56,732 bases of DNA from Butyrivibrio sp. (GCA_016297265.1 JAEDHB010000009.1:1-56732), one strand, 5' to 3'; shown: positions 24,563 to 34,198, counted from the first letter of the stretch. The notes: a model not told the origin generated them from the sequence alone. Numbers and translations are program-made.

Positions 24563-25006
24563 TCAGGTTTTCTTAATAAATTCAATTCTGCATTGAGGAC
24601 ACTTGATACTGATTCTGCCCTTATGTCTTGGCACCCTTATCTTCTGCCTGCAATTCGGGCATTTGAAAATGCAGTGGGTTCTCTTGTCCAACGCCTTCTT
24701 CTGCCTGTTGCTCATCTCATGGGTGTAATTGCCGTATGCTCTGCTGTTATTCCTCTTAAACACCCTGCAGAACCATGCATTTTCTGCAGCACGCCTGGCA
24801 TGGTTTCTGGAAAACATCCTGAAATACTGATATACCATAAGCGCAACGGCTACAAACCACAGATAATTTATAGGAGGCCAGAATCTGGTCACTATTATCA
24901 TTATAAGCAAAATAACAATATTGACAATATTCAATGCTCTTCCAAATTCGTCAACGCCATATCTTCCAATCATAAAATTAGCAAGTCTATTTCTAAATCC
25001 TGACAT
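24563..25006 (-). CDS. Membrane protein with C-terminal zinc ribbon
   Basis: The protein has 147 residues. Two adjacent hydrophobic segments (about residues 26-62) are followed by a basic region (RRAAENAWFCRVFKRNN) and a C-terminal CPNC...CPQC zinc ribbon typical of nucleic-acid or protein binding. I do not recognise a named family. The ATG at 25006 has GGAGG five bases upstream. It is the first gene of the zinc ribbon-DUF5685-J-domain-HAD unit, with a candidate promoter at 25036-25064. Confidence 0.8.
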   Translation of the reverse strand: MSGFRNRLANFMIGRYGVDEFGRALNIVNIVILLIMIIVTRFWPPINYLWFVAVALMVYQYFRMFSRNHARRAAENAWFCRVFKRNNSRAYGNYTHEMSNRQKKALDKRTHCIFKCPNCRQKIRVPRHKGRISIKCPQCRIEFIKKT

Positions 25007-25035
25007 ACACACCTCCACAGTCGGATAATATAAAT

Positions 25036-25064
25036 ATTTTACACAAAGCTAATTTGTAATACAA
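25036..25064 (-). promoter_or_regulatory. Sigma-A promoter candidate for the zinc-ribbon/J-domain operon
   Basis: TTGTAT (25059-25064), 17 bp, TAAAAT (25036-25041) on the minus strand; the region is very AT-rich, which lowers confidence, but spacing and distance to the ATG (30 bases) fit. Confidence 0.5.
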
Positions 25065-25094
25065 TTAAAAATAAATAACATTTATTAAAAAACA

Positions 25095-25784
25095 CTAAAT
25101 TATCTGGGTTTTTCCAATTACTTCCAAATACATTTCCACTGAGTCCCTGACCTCTTTTTCCAAGTCGTCAATATTCCTATTAGCCGGTGTCGGTGACGGC
25201 ATCCAGTACACACTTGGGCTGTTTTCCCTGTAAAGGTTATGAAACAGCAATGTTTTATCCTCAATATATTTTACGCTGAATCCCTCCGGCAGCTCCGGGA
25301 ATGCAAGTTTTGCCTTAAATTCCCATATTCTGCCTTCGAAAATATCGACATTTTCATCATCCTTTATCCCATTGGAGAATTCCATCTCGGTAAAAACCTG
25401 GGCTGCCCTGAATTCAATTCCCCTGTATCTGCCGCCAAACTCCCTGGAATTAACTATTCCCTGCCAGTCGGTATCAAGTTCTTTATCGGAATATGCATAT
25501 TTATTGCTGAATTCCGGCTCTTCAAAGTAATCCTTAAGCCATTCCGTAAGAAAATATCTTGTGTATAGCAGGTCCGGATTCACTGTATTGTTGCGGGCTC
25601 TGTGGGTAGTAACCGTCATTAACAGAATCCCTGTTGCAATAAAACCCAGCCCGACATATCTGTTAAATGCTATTATTGAGCATCCTGACAGAATCAATAC
25701 AAAGGCTGCTATCACACTGACTGTGAGTCTGCGTTCCTGATTAAAACAGTTGCATATTGTTTCCCAGGCTTTTTCCTGTGTCAT
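25095..25784 (-). CDS. Membrane protein of unknown function (DUF3137-like)
   Basis: The protein has 229 residues. Two hydrophobic segments near residues 22-57 are followed by a soluble domain in which YRGIEFRAAQVFTE and FEGRIWEFKAK resemble the DUF3137 family by eye. It is shorter than many of that family, and the C-terminus after PSPTPANR differs. The ATG overlaps the hisC stop codon by four bases (ATGA), so it is cotranscribed with hisC. Function is not known. Confidence 0.7.
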   Translation of the reverse strand: MTQEKAWETICNCFNQERRLTVSVIAAFVLILSGCSIIAFNRYVGLGFIATGILLMTVTTHRARNNTVNPDLLYTRYFLTEWLKDYFEEPEFSNKYAYSDKELDTDWQGIVNSREFGGRYRGIEFRAAQVFTEMEFSNGIKDDENVDIFEGRIWEFKAKLAFPELPEGFSVKYIEDKTLLFHNLYRENSPSVYWMPSPTPANRNIDDLEKEVRDSVEMYLEVIGKTQII

Positions 25785-26833
25785 CTGTACTTCTCCAAAA
25801 GTTCAAAAAGTCTTTCCATCTGCTCGTCGGTTCCGATTGTGATTCTCAAGAAGTCATTGATTCGCTCGTCGTCAAAATGTCTTACATAGACCCCTTCCCG
25901 CTTCAATTCCTCAAAAAGAGTCTTTCCTGCAATACTCTTATGTCTTGCAAATACAAAGTTTGCCTTAGAATCAAGACATTCAAAGCCCAATTCCGCAAGT
26001 CTCTTAACCGTTCTTTCCCTTGTGGCAATTACCTTTTGCGCCACCTCATCATAATAGTCATTGTTCTCTATCGCAACTGCTCCCAATTCAATCGATGGCA
26101 TATTCATGGTATATGAATTGATTGAATATTTCACATCATTCATTGCCTTTATCAATGTCTCTGATGCAATGGCATATCCGATTCTGATTCCTGCCATTGA
26201 CTTCGATTTGGAATAAGTTCTGACAATAACAAGATTCTCATATTCATCGAGAAGCGTCAACGCAGAAACTCCTCCAAAATCAATGTACGCCTCATCCACA
26301 ATTACGATTGAATCCTGATTATGATCAAGAATATCCCTGATAAAATCCAGATTTCTGTAAATTGCCGTAGGTGCATTAGGATTGGCAATAACAACGCCAC
26401 CGTTCTCCCTGTAATAATCCTCTGCCACTATATTGAAATTCTCATCAAGCGCAGGTGTCTCGTATGGAATTCTGTATACAGCCGCCCACACCTTATAGAA
26501 GGAATATGTTATATCCGGAAAAAGAACGGGCTTATCTGAATTAAAGAAAGTTAAAAATGCAATGGAAAGCACATCATCAGAGCCCACTCCCGGAAAAATC
26601 TGTGTTGGCTTAACTCCGTGGAATTTGGCCAGTGCTTCCACAAGTCGTGATGCCGTAGGGTCCGGATATAATTTAAGTCTGTTCATATCAATATTTTGGG
26701 CAGTCTCCACTACTGCCGGAGCCGGCGGATATGGATTTTCGTTGGTATTCAATTTAATTATATTTTGCAATTTAGGCTGTTCTCCCGGAACATATGGTTC
26801 AACAACCCTGATATTTTTTTGCCAAGTACTCAT
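25781..26833 (-). CDS. hisC: Histidinol-phosphate aminotransferase
   Basis: This 350-residue PLP fold-type I enzyme converts imidazole acetol phosphate to histidinol phosphate. The N-terminus (PYVPGEQPK and LNTNENPYPPAP) and YIDFGG are HisC marks, and the PLP lysine is K209 in TYSKSKSMAGIRIGY. No other histidine gene is nearby, so it stands apart from a his operon, and a broader aromatic role is possible. It is followed by a DUF3137-like gene and preceded by another aminotransferase gene by 12 bases. Confidence 0.9.
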   Translation of the reverse strand: MSTWQKNIRVVEPYVPGEQPKLQNIIKLNTNENPYPPAPAVVETAQNIDMNRLKLYPDPTASRLVEALAKFHGVKPTQIFPGVGSDDVLSIAFLTFFNSDKPVLFPDITYSFYKVWAAVYRIPYETPALDENFNIVAEDYYRENGGVVIANPNAPTAIYRNLDFIRDILDHNQDSIVIVDEAYIDFGGVSALTLLDEYENLVIVRTYSKSKSMAGIRIGYAIASETLIKAMNDVKYSINSYTMNMPSIELGAVAIENNDYYDEVAQKVIATRERTVKRLAELGFECLDSKANFVFARHKSIAGKTLFEELKREGVYVRHFDDERINDFLRITIGTDEQMERLFELLEKYR

Positions 26834-26845
26834 TCTGTATCACCT

Positions 26846-28036
26846 CTATAATCCTAATTCTTTTGCCAATTCTCGAAATCCCGGCAGCGAATTAACAATT
26901 GTATCGTATGCAACGCAATATGCTATTCTTACGTAACCTGGGCATGCAAAGGTACTTCCCGGAACAACAAGAATGTTGTATTTCTTCGCCATCGCCGCAA
27001 ATTCTGTATCATCCACCGGTGTTTTAACAAACATGTAGAATGCCCCCTCCGGTTTTACGCACTCAAAGCCTGCCTCCGTAAGTCCGCTAAACAACGCTTC
27101 TCTATTGCGATTGTATATTGCCACATTCTCTGAAACATCAATATCCACACATTCTGCAGCCACCTTTTGCATAAGGGAAGGCGCATTGACAAATCCAAGG
27201 ATTCTGGTTGCAACATTGCATGCACTGATAATATTTTCAGCATCATCCATCTCACCCGGCAAAACCAGATAACCTATTCTTTCTCCCGGCAGTGAGAGGG
27301 ATTTGCTGTAGGAATATCCCACCACCGTATTCTTATAATATTTTGTAACATACGGAACAACGGCATTATCATATGCCAGTTCTCTGTATGGCTCATCCGA
27401 GAAAAGAATAATCTCACTGCCGTATTCCTGCTGTTTTCTTTCAAGTATCTGTGCCATTGCACCAAGAGTTGCTTCTGAATAGATTACTCCTGTCGGATTA
27501 TTTGGCGTATTGATAATAACCGCTCTTGTCTTTGGAGTAATCAGTTTTTCAAAATTATCCAAATCCGGCTGAAAATCCGGTATATGAGGAGGTACAACAA
27601 CAAGCTTCGCATCGACATTGTCAGCATAGGCCCTGTATTCTCCAAAATACGGTGCAAATGCTATTATCTCATCTCCCGGATTAATTATTGCCTTAAAAAG
27701 AACATTGATTCCTCCTGCGGCACCCACTGTCATCACAATATTGTCCGTTGAAAAATTTGTTCCGAATCTTCTGTTGACGGAAGCAGCAATTCTGTGCCTT
27801 ACATCTTCAAAACCGGCATTGCTCATATATCCGTGAATGGTAGTCGATTCCTCTTCATCAACAATATGTCGTATAGCATCATTAACTGCTGCCGGTGCCG
27901 GCACATTCGGATTCCCAAGGCTGAAATCAAATACATTCTCTGGGCCGTAAATTCCTGCAAGTCTCTTTCCTTCTTCAAACATGGCTCTTATTACTGAGCT
28001 GTTGTTAACAAGTGCTGTCATTTTTTTTGAGATCAT
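26846..28036 (-). CDS. PLP-dependent class I aminotransferase (aspartate aminotransferase type)
   Basis: The protein has about 396 residues. The motif NTPNNPTGV near 176 and the PLP lysine in SYSKSLSLPGERIGY near 245 define fold-type I class I/II aminotransferases of the AspC-like clade. Substrate specificity cannot be told from sequence. I chose the ATG at 28036; a longer start at 28057 has weaker spacing to AAGGA, and a third ATG lies 15 bases downstream. It is followed at 12 bases by hisC. Confidence 0.85.
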   Translation of the reverse strand: MISKKMTALVNNSSVIRAMFEEGKRLAGIYGPENVFDFSLGNPNVPAPAAVNDAIRHIVDEEESTTIHGYMSNAGFEDVRHRIAASVNRRFGTNFSTDNIVMTVGAAGGINVLFKAIINPGDEIIAFAPYFGEYRAYADNVDAKLVVVPPHIPDFQPDLDNFEKLITPKTRAVIINTPNNPTGVIYSEATLGAMAQILERKQQEYGSEIILFSDEPYRELAYDNAVVPYVTKYYKNTVVGYSYSKSLSLPGERIGYLVLPGEMDDAENIISACNVATRILGFVNAPSLMQKVAAECVDIDVSENVAIYNRNREALFSGLTEAGFECVKPEGAFYMFVKTPVDDTEFAAMAKKYNILVVPGSTFACPGYVRIAYCVAYDTIVNSLPGFRELAKELGL

Positions 28037-28139
28037 TTTGCTACCATCCTTTCCCATTACTTATGTTCAATAGTATATTCCTATGGGATTTATAATACAA
28101 GAGAAAATTATCAATCGTATTCATACATCGCAACAAAAA

Positions 28140-28171
28140 AGGATTTGTATCCTGCTACAGATACAAATCCT
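28140..28171. terminator. Terminator between the HPt and aminotransferase genes
   Basis: A 12-bp perfect stem (28140-28151 with 28160-28171, AGGATTTGTATC/GATACAAATCCT) with an 8-base loop is followed on the minus strand by TTTTTTG. It ends the HPt transcript. Confidence 0.85.
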
Positions 28172-28183
28172 GATATCACTGTA

Positions 28184-28534
28184 TTATTCAGTAATCTCTT
28201 TGATTCCTCTGATTGTAATATTGTATTTTTCAGTAACTTTATCAAAAAGACTCATATCTGCCGGCTCGGTGCCGTCTCTCAACTGTTCTGTAAGCGGATT
28301 CACTGCTTCGAACAATGCAGTGAAGCTAAGGTTCTGGCAAATACCCTTAAGCGTATGTGCTGCCCTGAAGGCCTCAGAATAATTCTTTTCGCTGAGAGAT
28401 TTCTTAAGTTCCCCATAGCTTGGGTCCTCAACAAATCTTACAACACATCTCTTAATCAGATTAGGTTCCTGGATTCTGTCCATAACCTCAGCATAATCTC
28501 CTCCAATATACCCATAACACTGTTCTACTGTCAT
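28184..28534 (-). CDS. Orphan HPt (histidine phosphotransfer) protein
   Basis: The protein has 116 residues. AAHTLKGICQNLSF near residues 59-72 contains the phosphorylatable histidine of HPt domains, in an all-helical setting. It has no attached kinase or receiver domain and could relay phosphate between a hybrid kinase and a response regulator elsewhere. It is separated from the EAL protein by 71 bases with no visible terminator, so the two may be cotranscribed. Confidence 0.85.
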   Translation of the reverse strand: MTVEQCYGYIGGDYAEVMDRIQEPNLIKRCVVRFVEDPSYGELKKSLSEKNYSEAFRAAHTLKGICQNLSFTALFEAVNPLTEQLRDGTEPADMSLFDKVTEKYNITIRGIKEITE

Positions 28535-28605
28535 CTATTTCCTCCCGAGTAAAATACTAAGCTTCAAATATAGTCATATTCTATCACATCTTACCTGCAA
28601 AGTCA

Positions 28606-30912
28606 TTATAAACTTAAATACTTTTCTTCAAATTCATTAACAGGTATTGGTCTGGAATAATAATATCCCTGATACATATCACACTTCATTTCCTTAAGAT
28701 ATGACAACTGTTCATCCGTCTCAACACCCTCAATAATAATCGGCATCCCCAATGCCTTTGACATATCAATTATTGATTTGAGAATCTTTCTGCTTCGAAT
28801 TTTGTTCTCGGTTTCCCTGAGGAAAAGCATATCGATTTTCAGCACATCTGCCCTGATGTCTTTAAGCATATTAAGTGAAGAATAGCCGCTTCCGAAATCA
28901 TCAATTTCAATTTTGAAACCGTAATTCTTGAGTTGATCGATGGTTGCAATATTTTCTTCATAATTCTTCATCAATGCAGATTCAGTAATCTCCAGATTAA
29001 TCAGATTAACATCTATGTCATATTTTTCCACAAGTCCTGTGAGCACCTTATATATGTCAATATGGTAAAAATCGTTGGTTGAAATATTGACCGAAATTTG
29101 CATATCATTAATACCCAATACTTTCCAGTCCGCAATCTTTTTGATTGCTTTTTCCCAGATATACATATCCAGCTTATGAACAAGACCTGTCTTCTCAAGT
29201 ATAGGAATGTATTTTCCCGGAGGAATCAATCCGTTAGTCGGATGAGCCCACCTTACCAGTGCCTCTGCACTGTTGATTTTTCCGTCATCATGCACCTGTG
29301 GCTGAAGATACATACAAAACTGTCCGCACTCAAGTGCATTCTCAAATTCACTCATGACCGTCTTTTCATATATCAGTTCTTCTCTGAGTTTGCCGTCATA
29401 GTAGGCAATATGGGTATTATAATCACCCTTAATCGACTCGATTGCAATACGAGCTTTATCGCACATAGTCTGTACATTCTCCGTTGCATCAAGTATCTCA
29501 TATACACCCACATATATATGCATCTTGTACATGCTTCCGTCCGTAAGTGCCTGCATCCTGACAATGTTTCTCATTATCAAATCATGGTCAAATCTGTCTT
29601 CCGGAATAACCAATGCAAATTTATCACCTGTAATTCTGCTTGCCAGCAGTTCATCATCGGTACTCTCACTTTTCATCAGCTGTACTTGTTTTCGAAGTAC
29701 CGCATCTCCGACCTCAACTCCGAACAAATCATTAATCAGCTTAAAATCCTTGATATCCGAACATATCAGATACCGTCTCGTGTCCGGGTCCTCTTCCAGA
29801 ATTTCCTTAACCTTCGTAAAAAATGTTTCCCTGTTATATAAGCCTGTCAGACTGTCGTGAGTTGCCTTGTAAAGCTCTCTTTGTCTTGCGGCAATTTCCT
29901 CGGTCTGGTCGACAATTTCAAAAAATGAACCGACAAACATATCCTTTTTATCCCTGATGGATACTAAAGACTGCTTCAGATAAATTGTTTTACCATTCAC
30001 ATCATACTGTCTGTCACATTCAAGCGACTCTCCGTTGTTACGGGTAATTGCTTCAGGAAAAAGTTTTTTGACATCCTCAGCGTTCTTGTAGGTGGCATGG
30101 ATTCTGTTCATTATCTCTCTAAAGCTGCTGTTACAGAAAGCGTTCTGCCCATCGTTATCAAAACAGCATATTCCCGAATTCATATGTGCAATCACATTGG
30201 ATACTGTATTATTGCGAATTTTTCTTGGAATAATATATATACTGAATATTATGATTAGCATTGATGCAATCGTATATTGAAGAATGGATAAATCAATAGG
30301 AAATTTCAACAGATAACATACTGCATTCAGCAAAATTCCTAACGAAAAGGCTATTGCAACCGTATGATATCTGCTCCTGTATAATGAAGAAACTTTTTTC
30401 GTTTTCCATAGGAGAATTACTATTGAAAACATCATATGAATATAGCATATACCGGCATGAATGAAATATGGCCACAACCATTTAACAAGCCATACATGTC
30501 CTGTATATTCTGTATTTACCGTAACATTAATAAGATTACCGGCAGCATTAGTTGCAATCATCATAATACAATCCAATGTGGTAACCACAATTGGCAATGC
30601 CGGTATAAGCGGTTTATATTTTTCAGAATTCGCCTTACAGTATTCCATGGAAAACACAACTGCCTGAAATGTCAGCCAGTCAAGTCCGATAAAATACAGA
30701 ACACCGCACCATTTGGCAACACTTTCATTCCTGACAATCAGAAATACAAAATATGTAATTGATGTTACAATCGCAATGAGAAGCAATCGCAAAAGAGATT
30801 TGTAGAAATATGGTTTTTTCCTGCATGTCAACACACATTGTGCTATTAGCAATACTTCAAGCACTGCCATCACAATCAGATAACCAAATACCAAACCGTT
30901 CATTGTATCCAC
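28606..30912 (-). CDS. 7TM sensor with PAS-like, degenerate GGDEF and EAL domains
   Basis: The protein has 768 residues. About seven hydrophobic segments in the first 230 residues resemble the histidine-kinase 7TM sensor domain, followed by a PAS-like segment, a GGDEF domain and an EAL domain. The GGDEF signature is TGDKF in ASRITGDKFAL, so diguanylate cyclase activity is unlikely. The EAL domain keeps EALVRW, EITESAL, DDFGSGYSSL, LKIDM and EGVETDEQ, so it likely hydrolyses cyclic di-GMP, with the GGDEF part perhaps binding GTP as a regulator. A TG-extended -10 element lies near 30933. Confidence 0.9.
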   Translation of the reverse strand: MDTMNGLVFGYLIVMAVLEVLLIAQCVLTCRKKPYFYKSLLRLLLIAIVTSITYFVFLIVRNESVAKWCGVLYFIGLDWLTFQAVVFSMEYCKANSEKYKPLIPALPIVVTTLDCIMMIATNAAGNLINVTVNTEYTGHVWLVKWLWPYFIHAGICYIHMMFSIVILLWKTKKVSSLYRSRYHTVAIAFSLGILLNAVCYLLKFPIDLSILQYTIASMLIIIFSIYIIPRKIRNNTVSNVIAHMNSGICCFDNDGQNAFCNSSFREIMNRIHATYKNAEDVKKLFPEAITRNNGESLECDRQYDVNGKTIYLKQSLVSIRDKKDMFVGSFFEIVDQTEEIAARQRELYKATHDSLTGLYNRETFFTKVKEILEEDPDTRRYLICSDIKDFKLINDLFGVEVGDAVLRKQVQLMKSESTDDELLASRITGDKFALVIPEDRFDHDLIMRNIVRMQALTDGSMYKMHIYVGVYEILDATENVQTMCDKARIAIESIKGDYNTHIAYYDGKLREELIYEKTVMSEFENALECGQFCMYLQPQVHDDGKINSAEALVRWAHPTNGLIPPGKYIPILEKTGLVHKLDMYIWEKAIKKIADWKVLGINDMQISVNISTNDFYHIDIYKVLTGLVEKYDIDVNLINLEITESALMKNYEENIATIDQLKNYGFKIEIDDFGSGYSSLNMLKDIRADVLKIDMLFLRETENKIRSRKILKSIIDMSKALGMPIIIEGVETDEQLSYLKEMKCDMYQGYYYSRPIPVNEFEEKYLSL

Positions 30913-31014
30913 TCCAAATATTAGTTATCCGAATTATACCATATTATGACAGTGCTTGTATATAAAATAAGTATATTGTCTAAATTTGTAGATAAGGACA
31001 AAAAACGATGTATA

Positions 31015-32091
31015 TTAGCCCTCTTCCTGCATCTTTGCCAGTTTTGCAGCCTGGTCCGCTGCAATACATGCATCAATTATTTCCTGAATATCCCCGTTAA
31101 GGATTTTATCAAGCTTATAGAGTGTAAGACCGATTCTGTGGTCTGTAACACGTCCCTGTGGGAAGTTGTAGGTACGAATCTTCTCTGAACGGTCACCGGT
31201 ACCAATCTGGCTTCGTCTTGCATCTGCTTCTGCATCATGAGCTTTCTGACACTCAAGATCATATAATTTTGCACGGAGAAGCGCAAATGCTTTTTCCTTG
31301 TTCTGAATCTGTGATTTCTCTGTCTGGCTGTAGATAACGATGCCTGTTGGGTAGTGAGTAAGACGAACTGCCGAATCAGTTGTATTGACACACTGTCCAC
31401 CATTACCGGAAGCACGCATTACATCAATTCGAATATCTTTTTCATCGATGGTTACTTCCACATCCTCAGCCTCTGCCATAACCGCAACCGAAGCAGTTGA
31501 TGTATGAATTCTTCCGCCGGATTCAGTTTCAGGAACACGTTGTACGCGGTGAACACCGCTTTCGTATTTGAGCACTGAATATGCGCCCTGACCGGTAACC
31601 ATAAATTCAACTTCCTTCATACCGCCAATACCCGTCTCGTCCGCATTGACAACCTCTACCTTCCATCTTCTTGCCTCTGCATAATGTGTATACATTCTGA
31701 ATAATTCTGCGGCAAAAAGAGCAGCTTCATCACCGCCTGCACCGGCACGGATTTCCACAATAACATTCTTGTCATCGTTAGGGTCTTTAGGCAAAAGTAA
31801 TATTTTGAGCTTATCCTCAAGCTCCGTTACCGCCTGCTTGGCACTGCTAAGTTCTTCCTTAAGCATTTCGCGCATTTCTTCGTCATTTTCTTCTTCCAAC
31901 ATCTCGAGGCTGTCTGCAATGTCCTGTTTTGCCTTCTTATATGCAGTATATGTTTCCACAAGAGGAGTGAGGTCACTCTGCTCCTTCATGAGTTTTCTGA
32001 ATCTATACTGGTCCGAAGTCACATCAGGGCTTGCAAGCTCCGCATTAATATCTTCATACTTAATGAGTACTTCATCCAAATTTTCAAACAT
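31015..32091 (-). CDS. prfA: Peptide chain release factor 1
   Basis: The protein has 358 residues. It recognises UAA/UAG stop codons and releases the peptide. The tripeptide P-E-T at 187-189 fits the PxT anticodon-like motif of RF1 (RF2 has SPF), and the catalytic GGQ is at 231-233. Its ATG overlaps the prmC stop by one base. The terminal gene in the rho-rpmE-DUF1385-prmC-prfA series. Confidence 0.96.
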   Translation of the reverse strand: MFENLDEVLIKYEDINAELASPDVTSDQYRFRKLMKEQSDLTPLVETYTAYKKAKQDIADSLEMLEEENDEEMREMLKEELSSAKQAVTELEDKLKILLLPKDPNDDKNVIVEIRAGAGGDEAALFAAELFRMYTHYAEARRWKVEVVNADETGIGGMKEVEFMVTGQGAYSVLKYESGVHRVQRVPETESGGRIHTSTASVAVMAEAEDVEVTIDEKDIRIDVMRASGNGGQCVNTTDSAVRLTHYPTGIVIYSQTEKSQIQNKEKAFALLRAKLYDLECQKAHDAEADARRSQIGTGDRSEKIRTYNFPQGRVTDHRIGLTLYKLDKILNGDIQEIIDACIAADQAAKLAKMQEEG

Positions 32092-32921
32092 TACATCCTC
32101 CGTCCGCAGACTACACGGTCAAGGCCTGCGAGGTCCTTAATCACGCGCACATCCGCAAATTTATTATTTTCAAGAAGGGATTTTACATCCTCAGCCTGAT
32201 TATATCCTATTTCCAAAAAAATACTTCCGCCGCATTTCAAATATTTTGCACCCTTATTTGCAAGAATTCTATAGAATTTTAACCCGTCTTTGCTTCCGTC
32301 CAAAGCAGATACCGGCTCCGAATTCCTGACCTCCGGCTCAAGCGAATCAATATCCCCCGTAGGAATATATGGCGGATTGCTGACAATTATATCATATGTT
32401 TCGTCAATATTGGAAAACATATCCGAATCAATTATTTTTATATTGTTAAGTCCCAGTCTTTTCCTATTATCTTCAGCAACCTTAAGAGCAGCCGGCGATA
32501 TATCTGCCAAATCGACATCGCAATGCTTTATTGCGGCAACAGAAAGACCAATGCAGCCGGAACCGGTACACATATCAAGAAGCTTTGTTGTTGATGTAGC
32601 GGCCTTAAGTACCTCCTCCACCAGTACCTCCGTATCAAAGCGGGGGATCAGCACGGAATTATTAACCACAAATTCAAAGCCCATAAAATATGCTTTACCT
32701 GTAATATATTGCAGAGGCTCTCTTTGAGCCCTTCGCTCAATCATTGCATTATATTTTGCAATGGTATCCAAATCCAATTCCTCATTGCTTCCGATAAGAT
32801 AATCGCTGCGACTCATTCCGGTTAATTCAGAAAACAGAAGCCATGCATCATTTTCATACTCGGTAATTCCTGCATCACACAGTCGTGTCGCCGCTGTCCT
32901 GATTGCTGTCCTTACATTCAT
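32091..32921 (-). CDS. prmC: Peptide chain release factor N5-glutamine methyltransferase
   Basis: This 276-residue S-adenosylmethionine-dependent enzyme methylates the glutamine of the GGQ loop in release factors. DMCTGSGCIGLS is the cofactor-binding loop and NPPYIP the substrate glutamine motif. The ATG at 32921 is preferred to a start 78 bases upstream because GAGGA is 8 bases before it and the length then matches PrmC. It overlaps the end of the DUF1385 gene by 47 bases. It is directly followed by its substrate gene prfA. Confidence 0.93.
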   Translation of the reverse strand: MNVRTAIRTAATRLCDAGITEYENDAWLLFSELTGMSRSDYLIGSNEELDLDTIAKYNAMIERRAQREPLQYITGKAYFMGFEFVVNNSVLIPRFDTEVLVEEVLKAATSTTKLLDMCTGSGCIGLSVAAIKHCDVDLADISPAALKVAEDNRKRLGLNNIKIIDSDMFSNIDETYDIIVSNPPYIPTGDIDSLEPEVRNSEPVSALDGSKDGLKFYRILANKGAKYLKCGGSIFLEIGYNQAEDVKSLLENNKFADVRVIKDLAGLDRVVCGRRM

Positions 32922-33843
32922 CTTTTCTGTCCTCAAAATTCTCACTGATATATTTTTTCCAGTCAAATACCGCCTCAACCGAAGCGATTCCCACTTCAAT
33001 CATTTTTTCATCGGGTTCCTTGGTTGTCAGCCCCTGAAGCCATAACCCCGGTCTGCTGATGATATTAATAAATTTGTTATCATGGGTACCTGCAAAGCGC
33101 AGAAATTCATATGAAAAACCTGCAATTACAGGAATAAGCGCCAGTCTTGCAAGCATTCTGAGCCATCTGGAATCGAATCGAATAAGCATAAGCAAAAGAA
33201 TTGAAAAACACATTACGATGAGCATAAAGCTTGTACCGCATCTCTTATGCTCCTTTGAACTCTTTTTCACATTCTCTACCGTCAAATCAAGCCCATGCTC
33301 AATGCAGTTAATACATTTGTGCTCAGCGCCGTGATACATATACACTCTTTTGATATCCTTCATCAGAGAAATCAATGAAACATATCCAATAAACATTGCA
33401 AGTCGCAAAATACCCTCAAGGAGTGTCCTGACCGTAAGCGAATCGATAAATCTGGTAAAAACATAATCTGATATTAGCCATGGAACTACCACAAAAATGC
33501 CGATAGCCATCACTACTGCAATAATTATGGTTATCACACCGGCAATTTTATCATTCTTTTCCTTCTTGGCAGCATCCACTTCCTTACCGTCTTCTTCCTC
33601 CTCATAAAAGGATGAGGAATATGATAAAGTTGACATTCCTAAAACCAAGGAATCAATGAAATTCACAACGCCCCTGATTATCGGAAATCTGAATAATTTG
33701 GATTTGTCTGCAACACCCTTGTATTCATCTGTCTTTATTTCGATTTCTCCGTCGGGTTTTCTGACTGCCACTGCATATTTGTCCTTATTCTTCATCATGA
33801 CACCTTCAATAACAGCCTGTCCGCCAATTCCTGAATACTTCAT
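32875..33843 (-). CDS. DUF1385 family membrane protein (YqhQ-like)
   Basis: The protein has 322 residues. MKYSGIGGQAVIEGVMM at the N-terminus is the DUF1385 signature. Three or four hydrophobic segments (about 98-125, 140-165 and 200-240) include YHGAEHKCINCIEHG, a conserved Cys/His cluster. Its role is not known to me, but it is regularly found between rpmE and prmC/prfA in Clostridia, as here. I chose the ATG at 33843 over a TTG three bases upstream, with GGAG eight bases before it. Confidence 0.88.
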   Translation of the reverse strand: MKYSGIGGQAVIEGVMMKNKDKYAVAVRKPDGEIEIKTDEYKGVADKSKLFRFPIIRGVVNFIDSLVLGMSTLSYSSSFYEEEEDGKEVDAAKKEKNDKIAGVITIIIAVVMAIGIFVVVPWLISDYVFTRFIDSLTVRTLLEGILRLAMFIGYVSLISLMKDIKRVYMYHGAEHKCINCIEHGLDLTVENVKKSSKEHKRCGTSFMLIVMCFSILLLMLIRFDSRWLRMLARLALIPVIAGFSYEFLRFAGTHDNKFINIISRPGLWLQGLTTKEPDEKMIEVGIASVEAVFDWKKYISENFEDRKDECKDSNQDSGDTTV

Positions 33844-33871
33844 CAATAAATCTCCTATATAATCGCAAAAT

Positions 33872-33895
33872 GGGTTGAGATATAAATCTCAACCC
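33872..33895. terminator. Hairpin between rpmE and the DUF1385 gene
   Basis: A 10-bp perfect stem (GGGTTGAGAT/ATCTCAACCC) with a 4-base loop is followed on the minus strand by ATTTTG. It may terminate or attenuate transcription from rpmE into the DUF1385 gene. Confidence 0.65.
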
Positions 33896-33915
33896 TATTC
33901 TTCCGCATATAAATA

Positions 33916-34125
33916 TTAGTCGTTCTGTGATACGCCGTATTTTCTGTTGAATTTATCAATACGACCACGAGCAGCAGCTGCTTTCTGCTGACCAGTGTAG
34001 AATGGATGACATTTTGAACAAATTTCAACGTGGATATCTTCCTTGGTTGAACCTGTCACGAACTCATTACCACAGTTGCAAACAACCTTTGCCTGATAGT
34101 AATCTGGATGGATTCCTTCTTTCAT
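33916..34125 (-). CDS. rpmE: 50S ribosomal protein L31
   Basis: The protein has 69 residues. MKEGIHPDYYQA at the N-terminus and the zinc-binding CNCGN...CSKCH set are those of the zinc-containing C+ form of L31. The ATG at 34125 is preferred to a longer frame because GAGGTG is eight bases upstream and the length then fits. A promoter lies at 34236-34264, so the gene can be expressed apart from rho, and a hairpin sits in its leader. Confidence 0.95.
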   Translation of the reverse strand: MKEGIHPDYYQAKVVCNCGNEFVTGSTKEDIHVEICSKCHPFYTGQQKAAAARGRIDKFNRKYGVSQND

Positions 34126-34198
34126 TTCTTTCACCTCACTATTATAAAACACACTATGGCTGCCCCAAGGCCTGTCGCCATAATAGCAATTTTATCAG

